From: JAHEFT01 sp963766195
GTDB lineage: Bacteria; Pseudomonadota; Gammaproteobacteria; Xanthomonadales; SZUA-36
NCBI GenBank assembly: GCA_963766195.1
Contig: CAVXYY010000005.1
Coordinates: forward strand, 930,001 to 994,000
DNA: 64,000 nucleotides
Reading direction: 5' to 3'
The notes under the pieces were generated by a model, which searched no databases, was not told the origin of the DNA, and saw nothing but the letters and a program-made list of their open reading frames with translations. Numbering within the stretch: the stretch's first letter is position 1; each line of letters begins with the position of its first letter. A program made the position numbers and the translations under genes. Shown piece by piece: positions 53,907 to 61,791 of the stretch.

Positions 53907-54277
53907 TGCCGTCCGGCCGCACAACCAGCCTGGCGCTGATCATTCGGCGCGCACCCTACCGGGACCGGGTGGCGCGGGCCGACATTGATATTGCGCTGGC
54001 CGCCGCAGCGCTCGATTTCCAGGTCAGCATCTGCTTCATGGGTCTTTCATTGCTTCAACTGGCGGCGCGAACAAATGGTCCTGAAGCGATGTTGCCAAAA
54101 GGTTACCGGGCGTGGGCGTCATTGCCTGATCTCACCGCGACCCGTTTTTACGCCGAGCAGCGCTGGCTGGAATTCTGCCAGGCCGAAGGGTTGGAACTGC
54201 TGACGCCAGTGGAAGCCCTGGATGAATCAGAAATGAGGCGTGCCTGGCGAAGTTGCGATCACGTTTTGGCGCTTTGA
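53906..54277 (+). CDS. dsrF: DsrF/TusC-like subunit
   Basis: 123 residues of the DsrE/F fold (SLALIIRRAPYRDRVARADID; ALDFQVSICFMGLSLLQLA; ESEMRRAWRSCDHVLAL, in separate parts). The final MRRAWRSCDHVLAL resembles TusC endings. It overlaps the previous gene (TGATG). It should form the DEF/BCD hexamer with its neighbours. A cysteine in SICFMG exists, but it is not at the TusD active-site position. Confidence 0.85.
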   Translation: MPSGRTTSLALIIRRAPYRDRVARADIDIALAAAALDFQVSICFMGLSLLQLAARTNGPEAMLPKGYRAWASLPDLTATRFYAEQRWLEFCQAEGLELLTPVEALDESEMRRAWRSCDHVLAL

Positions 54278-54281
54278 AGTG

Positions 54282-54605
54282 ATGAACCCTTCCGAACGGA
54301 ACCAGTCTTGCCTTCACCTGGTTATGCGCGCTTCCAGCGAGGCCGTGGATCATTGCCGGTCGCATTTTGAAGATGGCGATGCCGTGCTGTTCCTGGATGA
54401 CGGTGTCATGCAAATAACGAGTTCCGCTTCGCCGCTCCCGGATCCTTTAAACAGCTCAGGAGACCCATTGGTCTTCTATTCGGCTGTTGACCTGGAGGCG
54501 CGGGGGTTGTCCGGGCTCGCGCGTTCAGTCGGCGCAATCGTGCTGCAGGATTCAGACATCGCGGGATTGGTGCAATCATACGGATTCTGCCTGACCTGGA
54601 AATGA
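54282..54605 (+). CDS. dsrH: DsrH/TusB-like subunit
   Basis: 107 residues. LHLVMRASSEAVDHCRSHFE, GDAVLFLDDGVMQI and VFYSAVDLEARGLS are the strands of the DsrH family, with QSYGFCLTWK at the end. The start ATG 54282 lies 5 bp after the previous stop. It is the smallest of the DEF/BCD subunits. The stop overlaps the DsrC-like gene by 4 bp. Confidence 0.83.
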   Translation: MNPSERNQSCLHLVMRASSEAVDHCRSHFEDGDAVLFLDDGVMQITSSASPLPDPLNSSGDPLVFYSAVDLEARGLSGLARSVGAIVLQDSDIAGLVQSYGFCLTWK

Positions 54606-54946
54606 GCCGTCCAAAGCTTGAAATACCTGGAAAAAATCCGCTGGCGGTTGACGAAAAAGGCTATCTGCTGGATTGGCATGACTGGTCCCCCGACGCGGCC
54701 AGGGTCATGGCTGCCGCCGACGGGGTTGCGCTGACTGACGATCATTGGGCCGTCCTGAAGATGTTCAGGGCTTACTTCGAGCAGTATGAAATTGAGCCGC
54801 CGATGCGCGCCCTGGTGCGGCTGGCTCGTGAGGGGCTGGGTGAGGAAAAAGGGACCAGTCGCTATCTGTACCAGCTGTTTCCAGACGGGCCGGGCACCCA
54901 GGCTTGCCGTTACGCCGGATTGCCGCGCCCGGTCAGCTGCGTCTGA
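54602..54946 (+). CDS. dsrC: DsrC/TusE-like sulfur carrier with two C-terminal cysteines
   Basis: 114 residues of the DsrC fold: VDEKGYLLDWHDWSPDAARV, DDHWAVLKMFRAYFEQYEI, EEKGTSRYLYQLFPDGPGTQ, then ACRYAGLPRPVSCV. E. coli TusE has Thr where the first Cys stands here (QATKIAGLPKP), whereas DsrC of sulfur oxidisers and reducers has both Cys residues. The pair can form a disulfide and accept sulfur as a trisulfide. No dsrAB, aprAB or sox gene is in the window, so either the tRNA 2-thiolation or the sulfur-oxidation context is possible. Confidence 0.88.
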   Translation: MSRPKLEIPGKNPLAVDEKGYLLDWHDWSPDAARVMAAADGVALTDDHWAVLKMFRAYFEQYEIEPPMRALVRLAREGLGEEKGTSRYLYQLFPDGPGTQACRYAGLPRPVSCV

Positions 54947-55124
54947 AGCCTGGAAACGCCTGTTGCATTCTAGCAACATAATGGGCCGGACTGTGGTATT
55001 TCCAGCGTGTTAGCAGGAGCAGGCGCGTTAACCTGGTCAGGGCAGCCGGGAGTTTATAAAACAAAGACTTGGCATGAGTCAGGCTGACGGCTGACCGGCA
55101 TGTCGGGGAAACAGTTGTTTCTCA

Positions 55125-55155
55125 TTGACAGTTTGTTGTATTCCTGCCATATTTT
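55125..55155 (+). promoter_or_regulatory. Putative sigma-70 promoter of the outer-membrane barrel gene
   Basis: A perfect TTGACA (55125-55130) is followed by CATATT (55148-55153, spacing 17) or TATTTT (spacing 19). It lies in the 249-bp gap after the DsrC-like gene, in which nothing else is recognised. Confidence 0.6.
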
Positions 55156-55195
55156 ACGGTGAAAAGCTGCATCAAAACGCAGTCAAGGTGGCACA

Positions 55196-56383
55196 TTGCG
55201 ACTGAAAATTGCTAAAACGCTTTTAGCCTTTATGGGATTGATTCCGGGTCTTGCCGGAGCCCAGGGGATTGGCTTGCCCGCGGTTGGCTTTGCCGCCGGT
55301 GGCGCCGGACTGACTTCTTTCTATGTGATTGGCTTTGAGTTGGGGCCCTGGCAGGAATACCTCGCCCAGGAATTGACGCCGGTTTATATGCTGCCGGAGA
55401 ATACACAGCCCTTGCACGTGTCGTGGCTGAAAAACAGTGAAATCCGGATCATGCCTGATTTCGCCGCGTTCATGGAGTCGCAGCCCGATACCCGGATCAA
55501 TTACCAGTTCGAGTGGCAGTCGGATTCTCAGCTGCTTTGGCCGGGGTTTCAGCCGGAAGAGATCTACGAAGGAACCAGTTTTGAGCGGCAGTATTTCGCT
55601 CCGGGAATGGAGCACGAATTCACGCAGGGCAGCATACTCGGTGTTTCGGCCGTTATCGCTTACCAGCGCTACAGCGCCGCGAGCCTGGGCCTCACTGCAG
55701 CCAGCATGCCTGGCCAGAGTCCCTGGATTCCCAGCACTTTCTCACCGCAGGAAGAATCGAGTTATGGAACCGGTGTACGCCTGGCCCTGCGTCAGGAAGT
55801 TATCCACGGCATCGCGGTTGATGCGGGCTACCAGTCGCGCATCGACATGCAGGAATTCGCTGCCTATCGGGGTGTTTACGCCCAACCGGCTGATCTTGAC
55901 ATCCCGGCACGCGCCAGCCTGGGCCTGGCTTTACAGGCCAGCGAAAAGTCATGGTTGAATTTGACGATCGAGCGGGTGATGTACAGCGAAATCAGCGCAT
56001 TTCCCAGCCGCTACCTGCCTGCCCGCTTCCTGTCCATGCTGGGTGATTCAACCAGCCCGTCATTCGACTGGGAAGATCTCACGGTATTCAGCGTGGGTTA
56101 CACCTGGAGTGACGGCGACGACCAGCAATGGCATATTGACCTGAGCACCCGCACGCAACCTTCGCCTTCGTCAGCATTGCTCAGCAAAGCCCTGGATGGG
56201 GAATTGGCCAGCAGTGCCGTGGTCGTCGGGTATTCCCGCCGCACGGGTTTGCGCAGCATGCTGGCATTCAACGCAGCTTATGCGCCGTCCGAATACGCTT
56301 TTGGCGGCAGTGTCCTTGGTGTGACCACACAGGAACTCGATCAGCAATTCGAACTCGAGGCCATGTGGACCCTGAACTTCTGA
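55196..56383 (+). CDS. FadL/OmpP1-like outer-membrane barrel protein
   Basis: 395 residues with a signal peptide (LAFMGLIPGLAGAQ) and a barrel ending in WTLNF with terminal Phe. LDIPARASLGLALQASEKSW and TIERVMYSEISAF followed by DWEDLTVFSVGYTW have the spacing of the FadL family (P.....G......L......v.YSd ... W.D....G..y), which moves long-chain fatty acids or other hydrophobic compounds. Start TTG 55196 follows AAGGTG. Low similarity by eye, so the family is a best fit; other barrel types are possible. Confidence 0.72.
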   Translation: MRLKIAKTLLAFMGLIPGLAGAQGIGLPAVGFAAGGAGLTSFYVIGFELGPWQEYLAQELTPVYMLPENTQPLHVSWLKNSEIRIMPDFAAFMESQPDTRINYQFEWQSDSQLLWPGFQPEEIYEGTSFERQYFAPGMEHEFTQGSILGVSAVIAYQRYSAASLGLTAASMPGQSPWIPSTFSPQEESSYGTGVRLALRQEVIHGIAVDAGYQSRIDMQEFAAYRGVYAQPADLDIPARASLGLALQASEKSWLNLTIERVMYSEISAFPSRYLPARFLSMLGDSTSPSFDWEDLTVFSVGYTWSDGDDQQWHIDLSTRTQPSPSSALLSKALDGELASSAVVVGYSRRTGLRSMLAFNAAYAPSEYAFGGSVLGVTTQELDQQFELEAMWTLNF

Positions 56384-56414
56384 TTCCAGTTTTAACTCCC
56401 GGCAACAGCTTGTA

Positions 56415-57491
56415 ATGGAACTGCTGAGGGATTGGTTCAGGCGTCACTTTTCCGACCCCCAGGTCGTGATCCTCGGCGTGTTCCTGGTTATCGGATTCGC
56501 CGTCATCATCGGAATGGGCAAATGGCTTGCGCCGATGTTTGCCAGCATGGTGATCGCCTACCTCCTGGAAGCCCTGGTCAGCCGTTTGCAAAGGATCGGT
56601 CTGCCCCGCCTGGCGGCGGTGCTGCTGGTTTTCCTGCTTTTTATCGCCGTATTCCTGTTTCTGACTTTCGGCCTGGTTCCGATCGTGATTAAACAGTTGA
56701 CCGCGCTGGTACAGCAATTCCCGAACTACATTGAGCAAGGCCAGGCGCTTCTGAAAAAGCTACCCCAGGCTTATCCGCAGTTGATCTCGGAACAGCAGAT
56801 CAAGATCATCATTGGCCAGATCGGCCAGGAAATGGCCGGTTTGAGCCAGCAGGCCCTGAGTTGGTCTCTGGCCTCCGTGGCCAGCGTCATCGGGCTGATT
56901 GTCTACCTGGTGCTGGTTCCGGTACTGGTTTTCTTCCTGTTGAAAGACAAAGACCTGATGATCGGCTGGATAGCCAATTACCTGCCCAGGGAGCGCACCC
57001 TGGTGAACAGGATCTGGACCGAATCTGAAGCACAGATCGCCAATTACGTCAGGGGCAAGGTGACGGAAATATTCATCGTCGGGTCGGTCACCTATATCAC
57101 TTTCATCATCCTGGGTCTGCAATACCCCGCATTGCTGGCTACCATCGTCGGTTTTTCAGTATTGGTGCCCTATGTCGGCGCTGCTGTCGCCACCATTCCC
57201 ATCGCACTGATTGCGTTCTTCCAGTTCGGCTGGGGATGGGATTTCGGTCAGATCATCATTGCCTACGCGATCATCCAGGCGCTGGACGGCAACCTGCTGG
57301 TGCCGCTGTTGTTCTCTGAAGTCGTTAACCTGCACCCGGTTGCGATCATCCTCGCGATCCTGGTATTCGGCGGGCTCGGCGGCTTCTGGGGTATATTCTT
57401 CGCGATCCCGCTGGCAACAGTGGTCAAGGCGATACTCAATGCCTGGCCGCGCCAGGTACTCAATTCAGAGGAGCCTGCAGCACCCCCGTAG
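56415..57491 (+). CDS. AI-2E family transporter (PerM-like)
   Basis: 358 residues with about eight membrane helices in the PerM/YdiK pattern: WLAPMFASMVIAYLLEALV, FLTFGLVPIVIKQLTALV, a cytoplasmic segment ending LPRERTLVNRIWTESEAQIA, YIVRG-type NYVRGKVTEI, and the C-terminal QALDGNLLVPLLFSEVVNLHP and GGLGGFWGIFFAIPLATVV. Family members export varied small molecules; AI-2 export is only one proposed role. The stop codon TAG (57489-57491) lies in the head of a REP-like element. Confidence 0.91.
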   Translation: MELLRDWFRRHFSDPQVVILGVFLVIGFAVIIGMGKWLAPMFASMVIAYLLEALVSRLQRIGLPRLAAVLLVFLLFIAVFLFLTFGLVPIVIKQLTALVQQFPNYIEQGQALLKKLPQAYPQLISEQQIKIIIGQIGQEMAGLSQQALSWSLASVASVIGLIVYLVLVPVLVFFLLKDKDLMIGWIANYLPRERTLVNRIWTESEAQIANYVRGKVTEIFIVGSVTYITFIILGLQYPALLATIVGFSVLVPYVGAAVATIPIALIAFFQFGWGWDFGQIIIAYAIIQALDGNLLVPLLFSEVVNLHPVAIILAILVFGGLGGFWGIFFAIPLATVVKAILNAWPRQVLNSEEPAAPP

Positions 57492-57621
57492 GAGCGAATT
57501 CATTCGCGATAAATCTTGTTTAAAAAAACCATTTCGCGGACGCACGACGGCACTACTCGAGCGCTTCTTCGCCTGCGGCGAAACCGCACTCGCTTCGTTG
57601 CCTGTGCTAATCCGCTCCTAC
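57488..57621. repeat. REP-like element pair between convergent genes
   Basis: Left copy 57488-57515: GTAGGAGC head, GCGAAT-TC-ATTCGC hairpin and GATAAATC. Right end 57613-57621 is the inverted head CGCTCCTAC. Between them a TTCGCC-TGC-GGCGAA hairpin lies near 57570. The left head contains the TAG stop of the AI-2E gene and the right head (inverted) contains the TAG stop of phoH. Confidence 0.72.
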
Positions 57622-59012
57622 AGCGCATTTGACGCGAAGTCTGCGAGACGTGATCGTTCACCCCGCCTGAGCGTTATGTGTCCGGCATGATCCCAGCTCT
57701 TGAAACGGTCGACGGCAAACGTCAGGCCGGAGGTGGTTTCGGTCAGGTAGGGTGTATCGATCTGTTCCACGTTCCCCATGCAGACGATTTTGGTCCCTGG
57801 TCCGGCCCGTGTGACCAGGGCTTTCATTTGCTTGGGCGTGATGTTTTGCGCTTCGTCGATGATGACGTAGCGATTGAGGAAAGTGCGCCCACGCATGAAG
57901 TTCAGGGCGCGGACCTTGACCCGGCTCGCGAGCAGGTCATTGGTGGCGGCGCGACCCCATTCACCACCTTCCTGGGGCTGTGTGAGCACCTCGAGGTTGT
58001 CCGTTAGGGCACCCATCCAGGGCGTCATTTTCTCTTCCTCGGTACCGGGCAGATAGCCAATATCTTCGCCGATTGAAACCGTGGCCCGGGTAACGATAAT
58101 TTCGGTGTAGCGTTTTTCATCCATGGTCTGCGAAAGACCGGCCGCAAGCGCCAGCAGGGTTTTACCTGTGCCCGCGGTACCCATCAGCGTGACGAAATCG
58201 ATGTCCGGGTCCATCAACAGGTTGAGCGCAAAGTTCTGCTCACGGTTGCGGGCGTGAATACCCCAGACGTTTTTCCGGCCGTCGTAATAGTCGTCGACCA
58301 GTTTCAGCATCACGTTGTCGTTGTCGACCTCCTTGACCATTGCCTCGATGCCGCCTTCGTCACCGATGGCTACGCACTGATTCGGATACCAGCCATTTTC
58401 CCCACCCAGCGGTATGCGGTAGTGGGCGCGGCCGTTGGCGCTCCAGGATTCGAGTTGCGGATGGGCTTCCCAGAAACTTTCATCATGGATGCGCAATCCC
58501 CGGTACAACAGGCTGAGGTCATCGAGCGCCCGGTCGTTGTAATAATCTTCTGCCTGGACGCCCAGGATCGCCGCCTTGATGCGGAGATTGATGTCCTTGG
58601 AAACCAGCACGATGTCTTTTTCCGGGTGCGCTTCACGCAAGGCAAAGGCGGTGCTCAGGATTTCATTGTCGGCAAAAGAGCCGTCGCGTAACAGGCTGGA
58701 GTGAGTTTCCGGCATCACTGTCTGGAAATACAGGCGGCCGGTGCCGGCCTTCAGCTCAAGCCCTTCGGGTTCTCTCAATTCGAGGCCGTCAGCGAGGTCG
58801 CTGGTCGACTGCTGCTGCATCATTTCGCCGATGAAACGGCTGACCTGGCGTACGTTTCGAGCGACTTCGGAAAGCCCCTTTTTTGCAGCATCGAGCTCTT
58901 CCAGGACCATCATGGGCAGGAAAACATCGTGCTCTTCAAAGCGGAAAATCGAGGTGGGGTCGTGCATCAGCACATTGGTGTCAAGGATATACAGACGTTT
59001 TTCACTTCCCAT
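57618..59012 (-). CDS. phoH: PhoH family protein, PIN plus ATPase
   Basis: 464 residues: an N-terminal PIN nuclease-like domain (LYILDTNVLMHDP; VLEELDAAKKG; VLVSKDINLRIKAAILG) and the PhoH P-loop domain with GTAGTGKTLLALAAGLSQ, VIIDEAQNITPKQMKALVTR and the ARE-type end. PIN-PhoH proteins are thought to be RNA helicase/nucleases. Despite the name I find no Pho box upstream. Its stop lies in a REP head. Confidence 0.93.
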   Translation of the reverse strand: MGSEKRLYILDTNVLMHDPTSIFRFEEHDVFLPMMVLEELDAAKKGLSEVARNVRQVSRFIGEMMQQQSTSDLADGLELREPEGLELKAGTGRLYFQTVMPETHSSLLRDGSFADNEILSTAFALREAHPEKDIVLVSKDINLRIKAAILGVQAEDYYNDRALDDLSLLYRGLRIHDESFWEAHPQLESWSANGRAHYRIPLGGENGWYPNQCVAIGDEGGIEAMVKEVDNDNVMLKLVDDYYDGRKNVWGIHARNREQNFALNLLMDPDIDFVTLMGTAGTGKTLLALAAGLSQTMDEKRYTEIIVTRATVSIGEDIGYLPGTEEEKMTPWMGALTDNLEVLTQPQEGGEWGRAATNDLLASRVKVRALNFMRGRTFLNRYVIIDEAQNITPKQMKALVTRAGPGTKIVCMGNVEQIDTPYLTETTSGLTFAVDRFKSWDHAGHITLRRGERSRLADFASNAL

Positions 59013-59047
59013 CGGGGAGAGGTCCTCTTTCTTTTGATTTTTGTTTA

Positions 59048-59509
59048 TTAAAGGGATTTGACCGCTTCAAGCACTTCGTCGACGTGCCCTTTGACGCTTA
59101 CTTTTCGCCACTCTTTTCTCAGGACGCCATTGCCGTCGATCAGAAAGCTGCTTCGCACGATCCCCATGACCTTGCGGCCATACATGTTTTTTTCGTGGAT
59201 TACGTCAAATTGCCGGCATAGCGTTTCGTCTGCATCGGACAGGAGATCAAACGGAAATTCCTGCTTGGCCTTGAAGTTTTCATGAGCCTTCAGGCTGTCG
59301 CGTGAAACGCCGAGAATGGCTGCGCCGGCCTGCTTGAAATCACCATAACGATCACGAAAGTTCTGACCTTCCAGGGTGCAGCCGGGAGTGCTGTCTTTGG
59401 GATAAAAATAGATGACCAGGTGAGTGCCTTTGAAGTCCTTTAGAGACACGTTTTTGTCGCCGGTGGCGGGAAGTGAAAAAGGGGCTACCTTTTTGCCGAT
59501 GTTGACCAT
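59048..59509 (-). CDS. bcp: Thiol peroxidase Bcp/PrxQ-like
   Basis: 153 residues of the AhpC/TSA Bcp group. FYPKDSTPGCTLEGQNFRD carries the peroxidatic Cys; the resolving Cys five residues later, typical of most Bcp, is replaced here by Gln (CTLEGQ), so it is the 1-Cys or atypical form. SADETLCRQFDV has another Cys that could act instead. ATG 59509 has GGAG five bases before it. Divergent from dapA. Confidence 0.92.
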   Translation of the reverse strand: MVNIGKKVAPFSLPATGDKNVSLKDFKGTHLVIYFYPKDSTPGCTLEGQNFRDRYGDFKQAGAAILGVSRDSLKAHENFKAKQEFPFDLLSDADETLCRQFDVIHEKNMYGRKVMGIVRSSFLIDGNGVLRKEWRKVSVKGHVDEVLEAVKSL

Positions 59510-59669
59510 CAAAACTCCATTTGCTGTATCAATAACCAGACAGAAGCAGCATACTTGTCACTATCAGGTACCGCAAGTACCATGATGCCGGGTCGGGCCA
59601 ATTGTTTGCAGTTGAGTTGAGCGCAGTCGCCTCCCGGCGCAGGCTCCCAATATGAAGTGTTCCAAACAT

Positions 59670-60551
59670 ATGTTCAAAGGCAGTATCGTAGCGCTGGTAA
59701 CCCCGTTCACGGAGCAGGCTGAAATTGATTTCGCAGCCCTGGACGTATTGCTTGATTTTCACCTTGAGAATGACAGTGACGGACTGGTTATCGCCGGCAC
59801 GACCGGTGAATCCGCGACCCTGGACCGCAAAGAGTTCTCTTTGTTGCTGAGCAGGGTTATCGAGAGAGTTGCCGGCAGAATACCGGTGCTGGCCGGAACC
59901 GGCAGTGCCTCGACCCGGGCGGCAATTGAGCAGACCGTCCTCGCCGCGGAATTGGGCGCAGACGCAGCCCTGGTGGTGACCCCTTATTACAACAAGCCAA
60001 CCCAGGCCGGGTTGCACGCCCATTTTTCCGCCATTGCCGATGCATCGGAAATACCGGTGGTTTTGTACAATGTTCCTTCTCGTACCGCGGTCGACATGCT
60101 TCCCGAAACCGTGGAGCGTCTTGCCGCACATCCGCGGATCGCAGGGGTCAAGGAAGCCGTGCGGGACCCGGGCCGGATTGAGCTTCTCAGTCAGCGCTGT
60201 GGTCCGGACTTTGCGGTTTTAAGCGGGGACGACCACAGTTGCCTCGAGGCGATGCGCCATGGCGCGCACGGCGTTGTTTCGGTGGCTGCAAACGTTGCTC
60301 CAAAATTCATGCACGAGCTTTGTCATGCTGCATTGCAGCGTAATTGGGATCGCGCTTCACAGGTCAATTCGTGCCTGAAAACACTTTTTGACGTTTTAAT
60401 GATCGAAACCAATCCGATTCCTGTAAAATGGGCTCTTTTTGAGATGGGCCTGGTCGGATCCAAGGTCAGGTTGCCCCTTACCAGGCTGGATGAAAAGTTC
60501 TTCGAGCCGGTCAGGCAGTGCCTGATTGAACTGGAACTGGTCAAGACCTGA
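59670..60551 (+). CDS. dapA: 4-hydroxy-tetrahydrodipicolinate synthase
   Basis: About 293 residues. DapA condenses pyruvate and aspartate semialdehyde in the lysine/diaminopimelate pathway. GSIVALVTPF, GTTGESATLD, VTPYYNKPTQAGLHAHF, YNVPSRTAVDML and the Schiff-base lysine in GVKEAVRDPGRI are present. ATG 59670 gives the normal MFKGSIVALVTPF start; ATG 59652 adds six residues. The order dapA-bamC is conserved in gammaproteobacteria. Confidence 0.96.
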   Translation: MFKGSIVALVTPFTEQAEIDFAALDVLLDFHLENDSDGLVIAGTTGESATLDRKEFSLLLSRVIERVAGRIPVLAGTGSASTRAAIEQTVLAAELGADAALVVTPYYNKPTQAGLHAHFSAIADASEIPVVLYNVPSRTAVDMLPETVERLAAHPRIAGVKEAVRDPGRIELLSQRCGPDFAVLSGDDHSCLEAMRHGAHGVVSVAANVAPKFMHELCHAALQRNWDRASQVNSCLKTLFDVLMIETNPIPVKWALFEMGLVGSKVRLPLTRLDEKFFEPVRQCLIELELVKT

Positions 60552-60598
60552 GCGGCAAAAACGGACAAAACCCGACCGTGTGATTTAAGGCACCTTTA

Positions 60599-61220
60599 AT
60601 GAAAAAATGCTTTACCCGAATTCCCCCCTTGTTCCTGATGGTTCTCGCCATTCTTGTTTTGGCTGCATGCTCCTCTGAAAACAAGAAGCCCGAGTATTAC
60701 GATGCCGCGGAAACGCCAGTCGCTGGAAATACCGGAAGGCTTGAGCAGTCCGAACCTGGGTTCGGCGTTGGTGATCCGGGCACCATTCATGCCGCTGCCC
60801 GCAATGACCCTGCAGGATATGCCGCCGCGAATTACCAGCACGACCTCGGGGTTAAGCAACAACTCGCGTCTGAACTGGTCAGCCGAGGGTCTGTACCTGC
60901 TGGTCAAGGATACTCCGGAGAGTACCCACCGTCGCGTGGGCATCGTTCTTGAGCATGGCGGAATGCAGCGGATCCGGGTGGATGAAAAAGGTGTTTACCG
61001 ATTCGATTATTACCAGGTCTTCGAAGAAGAATACGGCTTCTTCAGGAAGATGGCTTTCTGGAGCGAGGACGAAACCGAAGACTATAGCGGGGCGTACCAG
61101 GTATACACCGTGGCTGACGGCGAAAACACGCGCGTTTACATCAAGTATGCGGACGGAACCGATTGCGAACCGGATGCAGCAGAACACCTGCTTGACGTGT
61201 TGAGTGCGCGGATGGGTTGA
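60599..61220 (+). CDS. bamC: BamC-like outer-membrane lipoprotein, one frameshift
   Basis: About 206 residues. Signal peptide with lipobox LVLAACSSENKKPEYYDAAET; then after a frame change near 60715 (an extra C in GCCAG) comes SLEIPEGLSSPN, LNWSAEGLYLLVKDTP, RRVGIVLEHGGMQRIRVDEKGVYRFDY (quoted separately as HGGMQRIRVDEKG) and SGAYQVYTVADG. The YYDAAET-SLEIPEGL opening matches BamC/NlpB, which sits in the BAM complex for outer-membrane protein insertion. It is shorter than E. coli BamC (344), lacking part of the C-terminal domains. Position after dapA supports the call. Confidence 0.87.
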
Positions 61221-61251
61221 TGTCCCGGCCCGGGTTGCCGGGAGTCAGGGC

Positions 61252-61575
61252 TCACTTCTCCAGCAGTTCCAGTTTACCCTTCTTGCCATCCCACTCCGCT
61301 GCGTCGGCCGGCGGTTCCTTGATTTCAGTGATTACCGGCCATTCCAGCGACAGTTCAGCATTCAGCTTGATGAAGATTTCCTGGCCTTCCGGCAGATCGT
61401 CTTCCGGGTAAATGGCTTCAGCCGGGCATTCCGGTTCGCACAGAGTGCAGTCGATGCACTCCTCGGGGTCAATGACGAGGAAATTGGGGCCTTCGTGAAA
61501 GCAGTCCACCGGACAGACTTCAACGCAGTCGGTGTACTTACACTTGATACAATTTTCTGTCACTACAAAAGTCAT
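61252..61575 (-). CDS. fdxA: 7Fe ferredoxin FdxA
   Basis: 107 residues. The first cluster motif is CIKCKYTDCVEVCPVDCF and the second CIDCTLCEPECPAEAI, giving one 3Fe-4S and one 4Fe-4S cluster as in FdxA. The C-terminal extension (LNAELSLEWPVITEIK) is typical. It transfers electrons in the cytoplasm; no partner reductase is nearby. It is convergent with bamC and followed in reverse by the tRNA gene. Confidence 0.96.
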   Translation of the reverse strand: MTFVVTENCIKCKYTDCVEVCPVDCFHEGPNFLVIDPEECIDCTLCEPECPAEAIYPEDDLPEGQEIFIKLNAELSLEWPVITEIKEPPADAAEWDGKKGKLELLEK

Positions 61576-61612
61576 CGAATCAATCTCGTTTCCTGATCAC
61601 GGAATGGCAAAG

Positions 61613-61689
61613 TGGCGCTCCCTACGAGAATCGAACTCGTGTTCCCGCCTTGAGAGGGCGGTGTCCTGGACCGCTAGACGAAGGGAGCG
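61613..61689 (-). tRNA. tRNA-Glu (CTC)
   Basis: On the minus strand the acceptor stem CGCTCCC pairs with GGGAGCG, the anticodon stem-loop is CCGCC-CTCTCAA-GGCGG with anticodon CTC, the T-loop GTTCGATTC is present, and CCA is encoded. The D arm with CGTCTAGCGGTCCAGGACA resembles E. coli tRNA-Glu (quoted in part). It starts just upstream of pcnB. Confidence 0.95.
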
Positions 61690-61791
61690 TCGGCGAGCAT
61701 CAAACATGCAAGCGTGTAAACCGGGCGATCATGTTAAACTAGCCCAACTGTATTATTCAACCTGTCACATCACGTAAACGAAGAACTCATA

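Noticed and set aside
57618..59060. Pho regulation of phoH
   Set aside because: No CTGTCAT-type repeats are seen upstream of the ATG at 59012; the gene name alone does not imply Pho control.
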